A program made the position numbers and the translations under genes. From Micromonospora endolithica (GTDB lineage Bacteria; Actinomycetota; Actinomycetes; Mycobacteriales; Micromonosporaceae), in contig NZ_RBAK01000008.1 of assembly GCF_003626595.1 (NCBI RefSeq), forward strand, positions 124,001 to 188,000: a DNA stretch of 64,000 nucleotides, written 5' to 3'. Positions 24,808 to 33,697 of the stretch are shown here, piece after piece. The notes beneath the pieces were generated by a model. The model ran no database searches. It was not told where the DNA came from and saw only the letters and a list, made by a program, of their open reading frames with translations. Each line of letters begins with the position of its first letter. The stretch's first letter is position 1.

Positions 24808-25235
24808 CTATGTGATCGTGCCTGGGGGCGCCACCCAGCGGACCGGTTGCCCGGTCACCTTGGCTATCTGGTCGAAGTCCCGGGTCGTAGTGCAGCAACG
24901 ACAGTCCGTGGTACTCGACGGTGGCCGCGATGAGCAGGTCGACTGCCCCTGCTGATCGGTGCCACCCCCGGCCGGTGAGGTCATGCTGTATCGCGGCCGC
25001 CCGCTCGTAGATCCGTTCCGGCATGACCACCCAGCCGAACACGATCCGGAGTCACCCCCCTCAGTCCAGGCACGGTCTGCAGCTCACTTGGGGGTGTGCA
25101 GGAATCCCGAATAGACAAGCGGGCAGATGGCGAACAGGCCGGGCGTCAGCGACGGGTCCACCTCGGCCGGAGTGGTGCGTCACGGAGTAGCCGCACGGGT
25201 GCGCTGGTGTCGACCAGGTAGTCCGCCGGCCTCAC
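24808..25235 (-). pseudogene. Decayed vapC-type PIN-domain toxin gene
   Basis: Read on the minus strand, GTG 25235 starts MRPADYLVDTSAPVRLLRD, the usual N-terminus of VapC toxins with the first PIN aspartate. The frame then breaks; a second frame gives GLFAICPLVYSGFLHTP, a third gives RGWHRSAGAVDLLIAATVEY followed by HGLSLLHYD, and a fourth ends RDFDQIAKVTGQPVRW with a TAG at 24808. These fragments in order make one complete PIN domain, so at least three frameshifts have destroyed it. The last break is consistent with one extra C in a GACCCGGGAC run. The start overlaps the antitoxin stop by 4 bp, as in intact vapBC operons. Confidence 0.82.
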
Positions 25236-25345
25236 GACCGGTAGACGTCCTTGTCCAGCAGTTCGTCGAAGTCGCCGGCCTGTCCGCGGCCGGCCAGTTC
25301 GGCGAGGGCTCTGGCTCTGTCATGAGCACCCCCTGAATACCGAAA
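25232..25345 (-). pseudogene. Truncated vapB-type antitoxin remnant
   Basis: The minus-strand frame ending TGA at 25232 reads DRARALAELAGRGQAGDFDE then LLDKDVYRS, the typical C-terminus of actinobacterial VapB antitoxins, which wraps the VapC active site. The DNA-binding N-terminal half is missing: the frame upstream has no matching sequence and runs toward the start of maf on the other strand. With the broken vapC it forms a dead toxin-antitoxin pair. Confidence 0.75.
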
Positions 25346-25429
25346 GCGTATGCAGTATCTCCAGCTGGCCAGCGCGGAACGGGTGGCGCGCCCCGAGGAG
25401 ACCGCATCTCAGCGGGTAACGTCGGCCGG

Positions 25430-26122
25430 GTGTCTGATTCCTTGCCTCTTCGCCTGGTGCTCGCCTCCGCGAGCCCCGCCCGCCGTAAGTCCCTCCAGGC
25501 CGCCGGCATCGAGCCGGACGTGCTGGTGAGTGGGGTGGACGAGTCCCTGGTGGTCGCCGATCGCGCCGAGGATCTCTGCCTGGAGTTGGCGCGCATGAAG
25601 GCAGAAGCGGTGGCAACCCGCCTGCGTCCCGCCGACGACCAGCGGACCCTGGTGATCGGTTGCGATTCTGTGCTGGCCTTCGACGGCGAGATCCTGGGCA
25701 AACCGGCGGACGCGGCGGACGCGGTACGGCGCTGGGAGCGGATGCGGGGCCGCAGCGGCGTCCTGCACAGCGGGCACTGCCTGATCGACCTCGCCGCAGG
25801 ACCCCGCGCCGAGGCCGATCAGCAGAACCCGGCGGGGCGCCGGGCCGAGGCGGTGGCCTCGACCACGGTGCACTTCGCCGACGTGGACGACGACGAGATC
25901 GCCGCATACGTGGCGACGGGCGAGCCCCTTGCGGTGGCCGGTGCGTTCACCATCGACGGGTTGGGTGGGCCGTTCGTGGAGCGGATCGAGGGTGATCCGG
26001 GCACGGTGGTGGGGCTGTCGTTGCCGCTGCTGCGGCGTCTCCTCGCCGAGTTGGACCTGCGGATCACCGATTTGTGGACGAAGGTCGCGCCCGGCAACCA
26101 GTCGATCGAGCCGCTGGGCTAG
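25430..26122 (+). CDS. maf: Maf-family nucleotide pyrophosphatase
   Basis: The 230-residue protein begins with LRLVLASASPARRKSLQAAG, the Maf signature SxSxRR. It also has VIGCDSVLAFDGEILGKP (catalytic Asp region) and FTIDGLGGPFVERIEGDPG (the usual QGxGxxFxExIxGxxxxVVG motif). Maf proteins hydrolyse non-canonical or normal nucleoside triphosphates to monophosphates and can arrest septation when overexpressed. In actinobacteria maf commonly lies between accE and the acyl-CoA carboxylase alpha gene, and that order is preserved here although spread apart. GTG at 25430, probably leaderless. The stop is followed after 9 bp by the methyltransferase gene. Confidence 0.93.
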   Translation: MSDSLPLRLVLASASPARRKSLQAAGIEPDVLVSGVDESLVVADRAEDLCLELARMKAEAVATRLRPADDQRTLVIGCDSVLAFDGEILGKPADAADAVRRWERMRGRSGVLHSGHCLIDLAAGPRAEADQQNPAGRRAEAVASTTVHFADVDDDEIAAYVATGEPLAVAGAFTIDGLGGPFVERIEGDPGTVVGLSLPLLRRLLAELDLRITDLWTKVAPGNQSIEPLG

Positions 26123-26131
26123 CGTCCGGTC

Positions 26132-26785
26132 ATGACCACCAAGTCGATCCCGCTCACCGACGATCTGCACGCGTACCTGGTGGCGCACGGCTCGCCACCG
26201 GACGAGATCATGCGGGAGCTGATCGAGGAGACCCGGGCGGCCCTGCCCGACGACGCCCGGATGCAGGTCGCACCGGAGCAGGCCGCGTTCCTGACCTTCC
26301 TCACCCGGCTGCTCGGCGCGCGGCGGGCCGTCGAGGTGGGAACCTTCACCGGGCTGTCCGCGCTCGCCATCGCGCGTGGGCTGGCCGAGGGCGGGCACCT
26401 CACCTGCTTCGACATCTCCGAGGAGTTCACCGGGGTCGCCCGCCGGTACTGGGCTCGGGCCGGCGTGCAGGACCGTATCGACCTGCGGATCGGTCCGGCC
26501 GGGGAGACGTTGCGCGAACTGCCGTACCAGCGGGACATCGACTTCGCGTTCATCGACGCGGACAAGACCGGGTACCCGGTCTACTGGTCGGAGCTGGTGC
26601 CGCGAATGCGTCCAGGCGGGGTGATCGCGGTCGACAACGTGCTGCGCGGCGGCCGGGTGATCGCCCCGGGGAACGCTGACGACCGAGCCATCGCGGCGTT
26701 CAACGACGAGGTGCTGGCCGACGTCCGGGTCGACGCGGTGATGCTCCCGGTCGCCGACGGCCTCACCCTGGCCCGGGTGCTCTGA
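26132..26785 (+). CDS. Class I SAM-dependent O-methyltransferase
   Basis: The 217-residue protein belongs to the COMT-like family. AVEVGTFTGLSALAIARGL (about 70-88) is the SAM-binding motif I, CFDISEEF binds the ribose, FIDADKTGYPVYW contains the metal-binding Asp and post-motif region, and GGVIAVDNVLRGGRV the second metal pair (DN). Divalent-metal-dependent methylation of a catechol-like hydroxyl is usual for the family; the substrate is unknown. It starts 9 bp after maf and is likely cotranscribed with it. Convergent with the MFS gene. Confidence 0.9.
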   Translation: MTTKSIPLTDDLHAYLVAHGSPPDEIMRELIEETRAALPDDARMQVAPEQAAFLTFLTRLLGARRAVEVGTFTGLSALAIARGLAEGGHLTCFDISEEFTGVARRYWARAGVQDRIDLRIGPAGETLRELPYQRDIDFAFIDADKTGYPVYWSELVPRMRPGGVIAVDNVLRGGRVIAPGNADDRAIAAFNDEVLADVRVDAVMLPVADGLTLARVL

Positions 26786-26821
26786 CGGGGCCCGACCGAG
26801 GTCCACCCGACACCGAGCGGA

Positions 26822-28120
26822 TCACGCCGCCCCGACCGGGGTCGGGACCGGCACGTCCGCAGGCGGGGGGCGCAGCGCCCGACCGAGCCGCGCCGCCAGC
26901 GCCGCGGCGACCGCGATGAAGCCCGGCAGCAGCAGGAACGCCAGGTGCGGTCCGACGCCGTCGGCCACCCACCCCAGGGCCACCGGCGCGATCCCGAAGC
27001 CGACTCCCATGGAGTACGCCGACCAGCCCGCCGCCTTGTCCGTGGCCGGCCCGGCGACGGCGAGCGCGATCGAGATGGCCAGCGGATAGTGCAGCGCGTT
27101 GCCGAGCCCGAGGACGACCAGCCCGAGCACCGCCAGCCAGCCGACCGTCGCGGTCCAGAAGACGGTGAACCCGGCCAGCGAGAGGCCGAGGGCGGCGAGC
27201 AGCAGCGGTATGGGGCGGTACCGCAGGGCGAACCGGCCACCGACCAACCGTCCGACGAACATCCCGCCGACGATCGCGGCCACCGAGGCGGAGGCCGCAC
27301 CGGCGTCCAGGCCGGCGTGGTCGCGCAGCACGTCGGCCGTCCACAACGACAGGCACACCTCGATCGAACCGGTCACGGCCATCAGGGTCCACGCGATCCA
27401 GTACGCCACGGGAAGCCGCTGTGAAAGGAAGGGCCCCTTGTTAACGCCTGGTGTATAGGAAGGGTCCCTTCCTAACACGGGGTTGGCGGGCGCGGCGCGG
27501 GTGGGGACCGGAGCGGACGCCGGGGCGACGAGGGGGGCGCCGGGAGCCGCGGCAGCGGGGTCGGCCTGCGGTCGGCGTACCCGAAAAGCAAGCGCGACCA
27601 GCGCGATCAGGCCGACCTCGACGGCCATCACGGGTCGCCAGCCCCAGCCGGCGGCGACGCTGGCGCCGATCACGACCGGGGCGAGGATGCCGAGGCCGGC
27701 GCAGGCCGCGTTGGCCTCGGTGAGCGCGGCCGGCGCGGCCGGTCCGTGGTGCGCGGTGAGTACGACGGACACGCCGCTGATGACCATCATGCCGAAGGTG
27801 GCGACCACCGCGACGGCGGCGATGGTGGCCGGCAGCGGGCGTAGCGTGCCGAACGCGGTGACGCCCGCCGCGACCCCGGCCAGGCCGGTCCAGATGGCGC
27901 GGGCGCGGCCGACGCGGCGGGCGAGCGGCGCGAAGAGCGCCCCGCCGAGCAGCGCACCGACGGCGATGCCGGTGCTGTGCAGGCCGGCGACCGCGGCGGA
28001 GGTGCCCTGCTCGTCGCGGAGCAGCGGGACGACCGGGCCGAAGCCGTAGAGGAAGAAACCCCAGAGGCCCAGCTGGGCGTACGACAGCCAGGTCGTCCGG
28101 TCACGGGTGAAGCGGGGCAC
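26822..28120 (-). CDS. MFS transporter carrying an interspersed repeat in frame
   Basis: The 432-residue protein has about twelve transmembrane helices in two halves, with the first-half loop motif FAPLARRVGRARAIW and second-half GGRFALRYRP. The central loop between helices 6 and 7 (about residues 210-240) is Ala/Pro-rich and contains GRDPSYTPGVNKGPFLSQ, which is repeat copy 3 translated in frame. The reading frame is intact through the insertion, so the transporter may still work. The start GTG 28120 (MPRFTRDRTTW) is preferred; an in-frame ATG at 28204 lies inside repeat copy 4 and would add a repeat-encoded N-terminus. Substrate unknown. Confidence 0.88.
   Translation of the reverse strand: MPRFTRDRTTWLSYAQLGLWGFFLYGFGPVVPLLRDEQGTSAAVAGLHSTGIAVGALLGGALFAPLARRVGRARAIWTGLAGVAAGVTAFGTLRPLPATIAAVAVVATFGMMVISGVSVVLTAHHGPAAPAALTEANAACAGLGILAPVVIGASVAAGWGWRPVMAVEVGLIALVALAFRVRRPQADPAAAAPGAPLVAPASAPVPTRAAPANPVLGRDPSYTPGVNKGPFLSQRLPVAYWIAWTLMAVTGSIEVCLSLWTADVLRDHAGLDAGAASASVAAIVGGMFVGRLVGGRFALRYRPIPLLLAALGLSLAGFTVFWTATVGWLAVLGLVVLGLGNALHYPLAISIALAVAGPATDKAAGWSAYSMGVGFGIAPVALGWVADGVGPHLAFLLLPGFIAVAAALAARLGRALRPPPADVPVPTPVGAA
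27421..27477. repeat. Interspersed GGAAGGGCCC repeat, copy 3, inside an MFS gene
   Basis: The copy reads GTGAAAGGAAGGGCCCCTTG then TTAACGCC, and a second half TATAGGAAGGGTCCCTTCCT. It is about 57 bp, a multiple of three, and is read through on the minus strand without a stop. All other copies in the window are intergenic. Confidence 0.88.
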
Positions 28121-28176
28121 GCCCCTTACGGTACAAGCGCGTGGGGCGCGCCCCGCTCCAGGTCCCGCGGGTTGGG

Positions 28177-28233
28177 GTGTGAGGAAGGGGCCCTTCCTAT
28201 ACACGAGGCGTTAATAGGGGGCCCTTCCTTTCA
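28177..28233. repeat. Interspersed GGAAGGGCCC repeat, copy 4
   Basis: GTGTGAGGAAGGGGCCCTTC is followed by GCGTTAATAGGGGGCCCTTC and CTTTCA. It sits between the ABC permease gene and the MFS start. The permease stop codon (28231-28233) is the last triplet of the repeat. Confidence 0.85.
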
Positions 28234-28986
28234 GCGGACGCTGCGGGCGAACTGGCGGGCGGCCCAGAACACGCCGGCGGCGGCGAGGACCGCGATGATG
28301 GCCAGCCCCTGCCAGACCTTGTCGTCGCCGAGGTCGCCGGCGAAGAGGGCGCGGGTGCCGTCGACCGCCCAGGAGAACGGGTTCCAGTTGGCGACGCCCT
28401 GCAACCAGCCCGGCGCGAAGGTCAGCGGGAGCAGGATGCCGGAGAGCAGCAGCACCGGCTGGGCGACGGTGTTCATCAGCGGGGCGAGGGCGTCCTCGCT
28501 CTTGACCTTGAGCGCGACCCCGTACGAGACGGCCGAGGTCATCAGCGCGATGAGCGCGAGCAGCAGGTACGCCAGCAGCAGGTCGCCGATGAACACCCGC
28601 AGGTCGAACAGGAGCGCGAGCAGGGTGATGATGACCGCCTGCACGAGCAGCGAGACCACGTCCCGCAGCGAGCGGCCGAGCAGCAGGGCGAGCCGGCTGA
28701 TCGGGGTGACCCGGGACCGTTCGATGACCCCGGCCCGGAGTTCGGCGATCAGGCCGAAGCCCTGGAACAGGCCGCCGAAGATGGCCAGCAGGACCAGCAG
28801 GCCGGGCACGAAGATCTTGTAGGCCTCGGCCTGGGTGGGCGCGTTCAGGGCGGGCTTGAGCAGGGGGGCGAAGAGAAGCAGGTACATCACCGGCTGGAAG
28901 ATGCCGACGAAGACCCAGACCGGGTTGCGCAGGAGCAGCTGGAGTTGCCGTTCGAAGATCAGCCAGGTGTCGCGGGCAAGTTTCAC
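28231..28986 (-). CDS. ABC-2 type transporter permease (DrrB-like)
   Basis: The 251-residue permease has six predicted transmembrane helices and the ABC-2 family pattern: RNPVWVFVGIFQPVMYLLLF at the N-terminus, FGLIAELRAGVIERSRVTPI in the coupling region, and GILLPLTFAPGWLQGVANWN with PFSWAVDGTRALF near the end. It would pair with the ATPase coded just upstream (19-bp gap) to form a daunorubicin-resistance-type exporter. ATG at 28986. The substrate may be a drug or a lipid and cannot be named. Its stop lies within repeat copy 4. Confidence 0.93.
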   Translation of the reverse strand: MKLARDTWLIFERQLQLLLRNPVWVFVGIFQPVMYLLLFAPLLKPALNAPTQAEAYKIFVPGLLVLLAIFGGLFQGFGLIAELRAGVIERSRVTPISRLALLLGRSLRDVVSLLVQAVIITLLALLFDLRVFIGDLLLAYLLLALIALMTSAVSYGVALKVKSEDALAPLMNTVAQPVLLLSGILLPLTFAPGWLQGVANWNPFSWAVDGTRALFAGDLGDDKVWQGLAIIAVLAAAGVFWAARQFARSVR

Positions 28987-29005
28987 GATGTCGCTCCGGG
29001 GTGTC

Positions 29006-29965
<960 letters not shown>

Positions 29966-30049
29966 CTCTGACTCCTGCTCCCCCGGGGCCGACGACGGCC
30001 GGCCGTGCTCTCCGTGCGCGGAGGGACACCCCACCCGTCGCACCGGCGA

Positions 30050-30085
30050 AGACTAACGCGATATAGCTTTTATGGTCAACGTTGA
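30050..30085 (-). promoter_or_regulatory. Candidate promoter and palindromic operator of the ABC exporter
   Basis: On the minus strand TTGACC (30074-30079) and TAGTCT (30050-30055) are separated by 18 bp, a good -35/-10 pair. A perfect 10-bp palindrome TCAACGTTGA (30076-30085) overlaps the -35 and directly abuts the padR stop codon. The stretch is the most AT-rich in this neighbourhood. A PadR dimer site here is inference. Confidence 0.5.
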
Positions 30086-30712
30086 TTATTCGAGAGTGGA
30101 CCCGCGCTCCGGCAGGCGCTCCTCCCACGCCGTCCAGCCCTGCGCCTTGTCCAACCCCTCCGGCAGATAGGGCAACCCCTCGTCGATCCGCCCCGCGATG
30201 CGCTCGCACCAGGCGATCTCCACCTCGGCACGATCCGTCCACAGCTCGAACATCCAGGCCACGTGCACCGGCTTGGTGGTACGCAGCCAATCCGAGTTCA
30301 ACGAGCTACGCATCCACTCGACACCGGCACGGAGCTGGTTGGCCCGGTTGCGCAGGGCCGCCGACGCCTCGTCCCGGGGCAGCGCGGGAAGGAAGGAGAA
30401 CGCCGCCGCGAACGGGTCCTGCGGCTCGTGCAACCGCCACCACAGGCCCCGCAGCAACGTCTCGAACTCGTCCTCGCCCTTCGCGGTGATCTCGTACGTG
30501 GTGCGGGCCGGGCGGGCACCGACCTGCTCGGTCGCCACCTCGCGGAGCAACCCCTCCTGGGTCAGCTTGCGCAGGGCGTGGTAGATCGAGCCCGGCTGCA
30601 CGTTGGCCCACCTGTCAGCGTTCCAACTGAGCAGTTCGCGGCGTACGTCGTAGCCGTGCACCGGCTGCATCCAGCGGACCAGACCCAGGATCATCATTCG
30701 CGTGGCGGACAT
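30086..30712 (-). CDS. PadR-family transcriptional regulator
   Basis: The 208-residue protein has the winged-helix PadR domain (ILGLVRWMQPVHGYDVRREL, GSIYHALRKLTQEGLL, TYEITAKGEDEF) at residues 1-85 and a C-terminal helical Vir_act_alpha-like domain. PadR proteins repress exporter genes and release DNA on binding a toxic ligand. The exporter genes follow on the same strand, which supports that role. ATG at 30712. Its own promoter region has two ACTTGTC/GCTTGTC repeats on the minus strand just ahead of the start, possible operator half-sites. Confidence 0.93.
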   Translation of the reverse strand: MSATRMMILGLVRWMQPVHGYDVRRELLSWNADRWANVQPGSIYHALRKLTQEGLLREVATEQVGARPARTTYEITAKGEDEFETLLRGLWWRLHEPQDPFAAAFSFLPALPRDEASAALRNRANQLRAGVEWMRSSLNSDWLRTTKPVHVAWMFELWTDRAEVEIAWCERIAGRIDEGLPYLPEGLDKAQGWTAWEERLPERGSTLE

Positions 30713-30844
30713 CCGACAAGCGTATTAGACAAGTTTGACTAGAGCGGCGTTCGGCAGTGCCACATCCCACACTGAGCGATCGTTAGGGGCATCAGGTCGG
30801 CCGATACACTCCCGGTCAACGACCTCCCGGGAGGAGCCACCAAG

Positions 30845-32596
30845 GTGCGCAAGGTACTCATCGCCAACCGCGGCGAGATCGCCGTCCGCGTCATCCGCGC
30901 CTGCCGCGACGCCGGCCTGGGCAGCGTCGCCGTCTATGCGGACTCCGACCGGGACGCCCTGCACGCGACGCTGGCCGACGAGGCGTACGCGCTGGGCGGC
31001 GACACCGCGGCGGAGAGCTACCTGCGCATCGACAAGCTGATCGACGTGGCCACGCGGGCCGGCGCCGACGCGGTCCACCCCGGCTACGGCTTCCTGTCGG
31101 AGAACGCCGACTTCGCCCAGGCGGTCCTCGACGCCGGGCTGACCTGGATCGGCCCCACCCCGCAGGCCATCCGGGACCTCGGCGACAAGGTCACCGCCCG
31201 GCACATCGCCCAGCGCGCGGGCGCGCCGCTGGTCCCCGGCACCCCCGACCCGGTGGCCGACGCCGACGAGGTGATCGCCTTCGCCGCCGACCACGGCCTG
31301 CCGGTCGCCATCAAGGCGGCCTTCGGCGGCGGCGGCCGCGGCCTCAAGGTGGCCCGCACCCTGGAGGAGATCCCGCACCTGTTCGAGTCGGCCACCCGGG
31401 AGGCGGTCGCCGCGTTCGGCCGGGGTGAGTGCTTCGTCGAGCGTTACCTGGACAAGCCCCGGCACGTCGAGGCGCAGGTCCTCGCCGACCAGCACGGCAA
31501 CGTGGTGGTCATGGGCACCCGGGACTGCTCACTGCAACGCCGGCACCAGAAGCTTGTCGAGGAGGCCCCCGCGCCGTTCCTCACCGAGGCGCAGCGCACC
31601 CAGATCCACGAGTCCGCCAAGGCGATCTGCCGGGAGGCCGGCTACCACGGCGCCGGCACGGTGGAATACCTGGTCGGCGCGGACGGCACCATCTCCTTCC
31701 TGGAGGTCAACACCCGCCTCCAGGTGGAGCACCCGGTGACCGAGGAGACCGCCGGCGTCGACCTGGTCCGCGAGCAGTTCCGGATCGCCGACGGCGAGAA
31801 GCTGCGCTTCGACGGCGACCCCACGCCGCGTGGGCACTCGATCGAGTTCCGGATCAACGGCGAGGACCCGGGCCGCAACTTCCTGCCCGCCCCCGGCACC
31901 GTCACCGCGCTACGCCTGCCCACCGGCCCGGGTGTCCGGGTGGACACCGGCATCTCGGCCGGCGACGTGATCGGCGGCAACTTCGACTCACTGCTGGCCA
32001 AGGTGATCATCACCGGCGAGACGCGTACCGAGGCGATCGAGCGGGCCCGCCGCGCCCTCGACGAGATGGTGGTCGAGGGGATGGCCACCGCGCTGCCGTT
32101 CCACCGGCTGGTGGTCCGGGACGAGGCGTTCACCGCCGAGCCGTTCACCGTGCACACCCGCTGGATCGAGACCGAGTTCGACAACACCGTACCGGCCTTC
32201 ACCGCCCCCGCCGGCACGGCCGAGGGCCCGGCCGAGCGCGAGACCGTCGTGGTCGAGGTCGGCGGCAAGCGGCTGGAGGTGACGCTGCCCGCCGGTCTCG
32301 GCGCGGGTACGGCCGCCGCCACCTCCGCCGCGAAGAAGCCCGGTCGCCGGGGCGGCTCCGCGAAGGCCGGCGGCGCGGTCAGCGGTGACGCGCTCGCCTC
32401 GCCCATGCAGGGCACGATCGTCAAGATCGCCGTCGCCGACGGGGACACCGTCGCCGAGGGCGACCTGGTGGTGGTCCTGGAGGCGATGAAGATGGAGCAG
32501 CCGCTGCACGCCCACAAGGCCGGCACCGTCAGCGGCCTCGCCGCCGAGGTCGGCGCGGTCATCACCGCCGGCGCCGCCATCTGCACCATCGCCTGA
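30845..32596 (+). CDS. accA: Acyl-CoA carboxylase alpha subunit (biotin carboxylase plus biotin carrier)
   Basis: The 583-residue protein has the biotin carboxylase domain (KVLIANRGEIAVRVIRACRD, the glycine loop AAFGGGGRGLKVA, HVEAQVLAD, EVNTRLQVEHPVTE) over about 1-450. A linker and a C-terminal biotinyl domain follow, with the acceptor lysine in LEAMKMEQP. It makes carboxybiotin for a carboxyltransferase such as the pccB product at 12922, with birA (12836) loading the biotin. GGGAGG stands 11-16 nt ahead of GTG 30845. The linker (PGRRGGSAKAGG) is short and basic. Repeat copy 5 starts right at the stop codon. Confidence 0.95.
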   Translation: MRKVLIANRGEIAVRVIRACRDAGLGSVAVYADSDRDALHATLADEAYALGGDTAAESYLRIDKLIDVATRAGADAVHPGYGFLSENADFAQAVLDAGLTWIGPTPQAIRDLGDKVTARHIAQRAGAPLVPGTPDPVADADEVIAFAADHGLPVAIKAAFGGGGRGLKVARTLEEIPHLFESATREAVAAFGRGECFVERYLDKPRHVEAQVLADQHGNVVVMGTRDCSLQRRHQKLVEEAPAPFLTEAQRTQIHESAKAICREAGYHGAGTVEYLVGADGTISFLEVNTRLQVEHPVTEETAGVDLVREQFRIADGEKLRFDGDPTPRGHSIEFRINGEDPGRNFLPAPGTVTALRLPTGPGVRVDTGISAGDVIGGNFDSLLAKVIITGETRTEAIERARRALDEMVVEGMATALPFHRLVVRDEAFTAEPFTVHTRWIETEFDNTVPAFTAPAGTAEGPAERETVVVEVGGKRLEVTLPAGLGAGTAAATSAAKKPGRRGGSAKAGGAVSGDALASPMQGTIVKIAVADGDTVAEGDLVVVLEAMKMEQPLHAHKAGTVSGLAAEVGAVITAGAAICTIA

Positions 32597-32655
32597 GGTG
32601 TAAGGAAGGGCCCCTTGTTAACGCCTCGTGCATAGGAAGGGCCCCTTCCTAACGC
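32597..32655. repeat. Interspersed GGAAGGGCCC repeat, copy 5
   Basis: GGTGTAAGGAAGGGCCCCTT follows the accA stop directly, then GTTAACGCC, and a mirrored half ATAGGAAGGGCCCCTTCCT. This is the most complete example in the window. It stands between convergent genes and can form a strong hairpin. Confidence 0.88.
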
Positions 32656-32762
32656 TTCAGCGCGGGGCGACGCGGGGCGACGCGCTTCAGCGCGGGGCGG
32701 CGCGGTTCAGCGCGGGGCGACGCGGTTCAGCGCGGGGCGGTGGCGGCCTCAACGCAGGGCGG
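32656..32762. repeat. Tandem 20-bp repeats derived from the 3' end of the lysG gene
   Basis: TTCAGCGCGGGGCG starts at 32656, 32686, 32706 and 32726. A diverged copy, CTCAACGCAGGGCGG, at 32748 contains the real lysG stop codon. On the minus strand each unit reads CGCCCCGCGCTGAA, that is Ala-Pro-Arg-stop in the gene frame, so the array looks like repeated duplication of the gene end. Confidence 0.75.
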
Positions 32763-33628
32763 TGGCCGCCTCGGCGCGTACCGCGGCGGTCAGCGCGCCC
32801 AGCACGGTCGAGTCGAGCCGCCAGTGCTGCCAGTACAGGGGCACGTCGACGTACCGGCCCGGGGCCAGGTCGACGCACGTGCCGTCGGCCAGGTCGGCGG
32901 CGGCGAGCTGCTCGGGCACCAGGCTCCAACCGATCCCACGGCGGACCGCCTCGCCGAACGCCGGCACCGACGGCAGGTGGTGCACCGGCGGGTCCAGGTC
33001 CCGACCGGTCACCGCGCGCAGGAAGCGGTGCTGCACGCGGTCCTTTCGGTGCGGCGGCCAGGGCCGGATTGGTCAGCCCGTCGGGGAACCATCGTCCGAC
33101 CCGGTCGGACGCGGCCAACGCGCGGTAGCGCATCGCGCCGAGCGGCACCACGCGGCAGCCCTGCACCGCCTCCCGCTGCGCGGTCACCGCCGCCATGACC
33201 GTGCCGTCGCGCAGCAGGTCCGCGGTGTGGTCCTGGTCGTCCTGGCGTACGTCGAAACGGACCGCCAGGTCGTCGGGCACCCGGGCCAGGGCGGCGACGA
33301 ACCAGGTGGCCAGGGAGTCGGCGTTCACCACCAGGGCCAGCCGGGTGCCGACCCGGTGACCGGTGAGCGCGCCCCGCGCGTCGGCCAGCGCCTCCCGTTC
33401 CAGCAGCGCCAGTTGCCCGGCGAGGCGGAGCAGCGGCCGGCCCGCCTCGGTGGCCCGACACGGCCGGGTACGCCGGACCAGCACCTGCCCGACGGCCTCC
33501 TCCAGGGCGCGGATCCGCTGGCTGACCGCTGACGGGGTGACGTGCAGTGCCCGGGCCGCCGCGTCGAAGCTGCCCTCGGCCACGACGGCGGTCAGCGTCC
33601 GCAGGTGCGTCGAATCGAGCCCTTCCAT
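32749..33628 (-). pseudogene. Frameshifted LysR-family regulator (LysG/ArgP type)
   Basis: From ATG 33628 the first ~191 codons give a normal ArgP/LysG protein: winged helix with LTAVVAEGSFDAAARALHVT then PSAVSQRIRALEEAVG, and an effector domain up to NPALAAAP. The frame then fails near 33040-33055. The rest of the family sequence (HRKDRVQHRFLRAVTGRDLD, GIGWSLVPEQLA, LYWQHWRLDS) continues in another frame to a stop at 32749. The short FxxFN-like segment expected at the break is missing, and CACCG remains at the join, so a deletion of 3n+2 bases between short direct repeats is likely. LysG regulators activate the adjacent lysE exporter. Confidence 0.85.
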
Positions 33629-33697
33629 CAGCTCAGCTTACGGAACATCAGAAACATGAACTGGACTGGTCTCACGGCCGCGCCATAGCGTGCCGGG

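Noticed and set aside
25127..25336. Small plus-strand open frame as a gene
   Set aside because: It is antisense to the vapBC relic, whose fragments give better family matches.
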